Part shown: piece by piece, positions 6,343 through 6,467 of the stretch
Numbering within the stretch: position 1 is the stretch's first letter
Layout of the letters: each line of letters opens with the position of its first letter
Source: JAQIBY01 sp034721855
GTDB lineage: Bacteria > Bacteroidota > Bacteroidia > Bacteroidales > ML635J-15
DNA length: 6,467 nucleotides
Assembly (NCBI GenBank): GCA_034721855.1
Contig: JAYENB010000002.1
Span: forward strand, 1 to 6,467
Direction: 5' to 3'
The notes under the pieces: generated by a model
Databases searched by the model: none
The model's input: the letters and a program-made list of their open reading frames with translations, nothing else
What the model was told of the DNA's origin: nothing
Made by a program: the position numbers and the translations under genes

Positions 6343-6401
6343 AACCGTTTTTAACCGTTATTAACTGACGTTAACCGTTATTTACTATTTTAACTGATTG
6401 G
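6343..6401. repeat. 10-bp-phased AACCGTTATT-type direct repeats
   Basis: Successive units are AACCGTTTTT (6343-6352), AACCGTTATT (6353-6362), AACTGACGTT (6363-6372), AACCGTTATT (6373-6382), the weaker TACTATTTT (6383-6391) and AACTGATTGG (6392-6401). The period is 10 bp, about one helical turn, and several junctions form GTTAAC-like words. A related pair in inverted sense, AGTTAAAAAT/AGTTAATATC, occurs at 6249-6268. Such phasing could serve a protein array or a DNA bend, or be simple tandem decay. Confidence 0.55.
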
Positions 6402-6426
6402 TTACAAAAACTCTAAAAGGTAATAT

Positions 6427-6457
6427 ACCGGTGCATTGTACAATGGCCGGTTTTTTT
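6427..6457 (+). terminator. Intrinsic (rho-independent) terminator
   Basis: ACCGG (6427-6431) pairs with CCGGT (6447-6451), and an inner CATTG/CAATG stem (6434-6438 and 6441-6445) has a two-base loop on paper. Seven T residues follow (6451-6457), with five more at 6461-6465. This is a classical plus-strand terminator. The nearest plus-strand gene is the 56-codon ORF ending at 6222, about 200 bp upstream, so the transcript it closes has either a long 3' leader or an unannotated RNA. Confidence 0.8.
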
Positions 6458-6467
6458 ATGTTTTTCC

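Overview
The window looks like chromosomal DNA from a member of the Bacteroidota, probably a Bacteroidales or Marinilabiliales-like lineage. Four things support this. The spacers are AT-rich. There are no clear Shine-Dalgarno sequences. TAnnTTTG-type -7 boxes lie upstream of both divergent genes. One intergenic palindrome carries a CCACAAAGAC/GTCTTTGTGG core that I remember as common in Bacteroidota spacers. No phage, CRISPR, rRNA or tRNA signal was found.

Layout. Positions 2-61 may be the last 19 codons of a membrane protein that enters from the left edge. Positions 62-589 hold no convincing gene but are rich in structure: a 120-nt rod-like imperfect hairpin (191-310), a nested AT-rich inverted repeat (313-404), and a G-depleted low-complexity tract (461-539) flanked by TCGTGC motifs. 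On the minus strand, a 1071-codon gene (4986-1771) encodes a secreted or outer-membrane protein: a degenerate peptidase-MA-like domain, then a TolB/WD40-type propeller, then an Omp85/BamA-like barrel. It overlaps by one base (TGATG) an M20-family amidohydrolase gene (1771-590), so the two are very probably an operon with coupled translation. Positions 4987-5430 separate this operon from a divergent plus-strand gene. That spacer contains a clean 164-bp MITE-like element (5090-5253) with 18-bp terminal inverted repeats and a perfect 6-bp flanking duplication (ATAGAA). Positions 5431-5889 encode a putative molybdenum-cofactor carrier of the SLOG/Rossmann type. A 56-codon orphan ORF follows at 6052-6222. 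The right end has 10-bp-phased AACCGTTATT-type repeats (6343-6401) and a canonical intrinsic terminator (6427-6457).

How the genes fit together. The only strong functional link is the minus-strand pair. An outer-membrane protein with a dead peptidase-like domain is translationally coupled to an intact cytoplasmic M20 hydrolase, which suggests shared regulation or linked peptide/acyl-amino-acid metabolism, but the substrate cannot be read from sequence. The molybdenum-carrier gene appears to be independent. I do not see a defence system or a biosynthetic cluster. The most distinctive items are the MITE with its target-site duplication, the predicted pseudo-peptidase/propeller/barrel fusion, and the unexplained rod-like hairpin.
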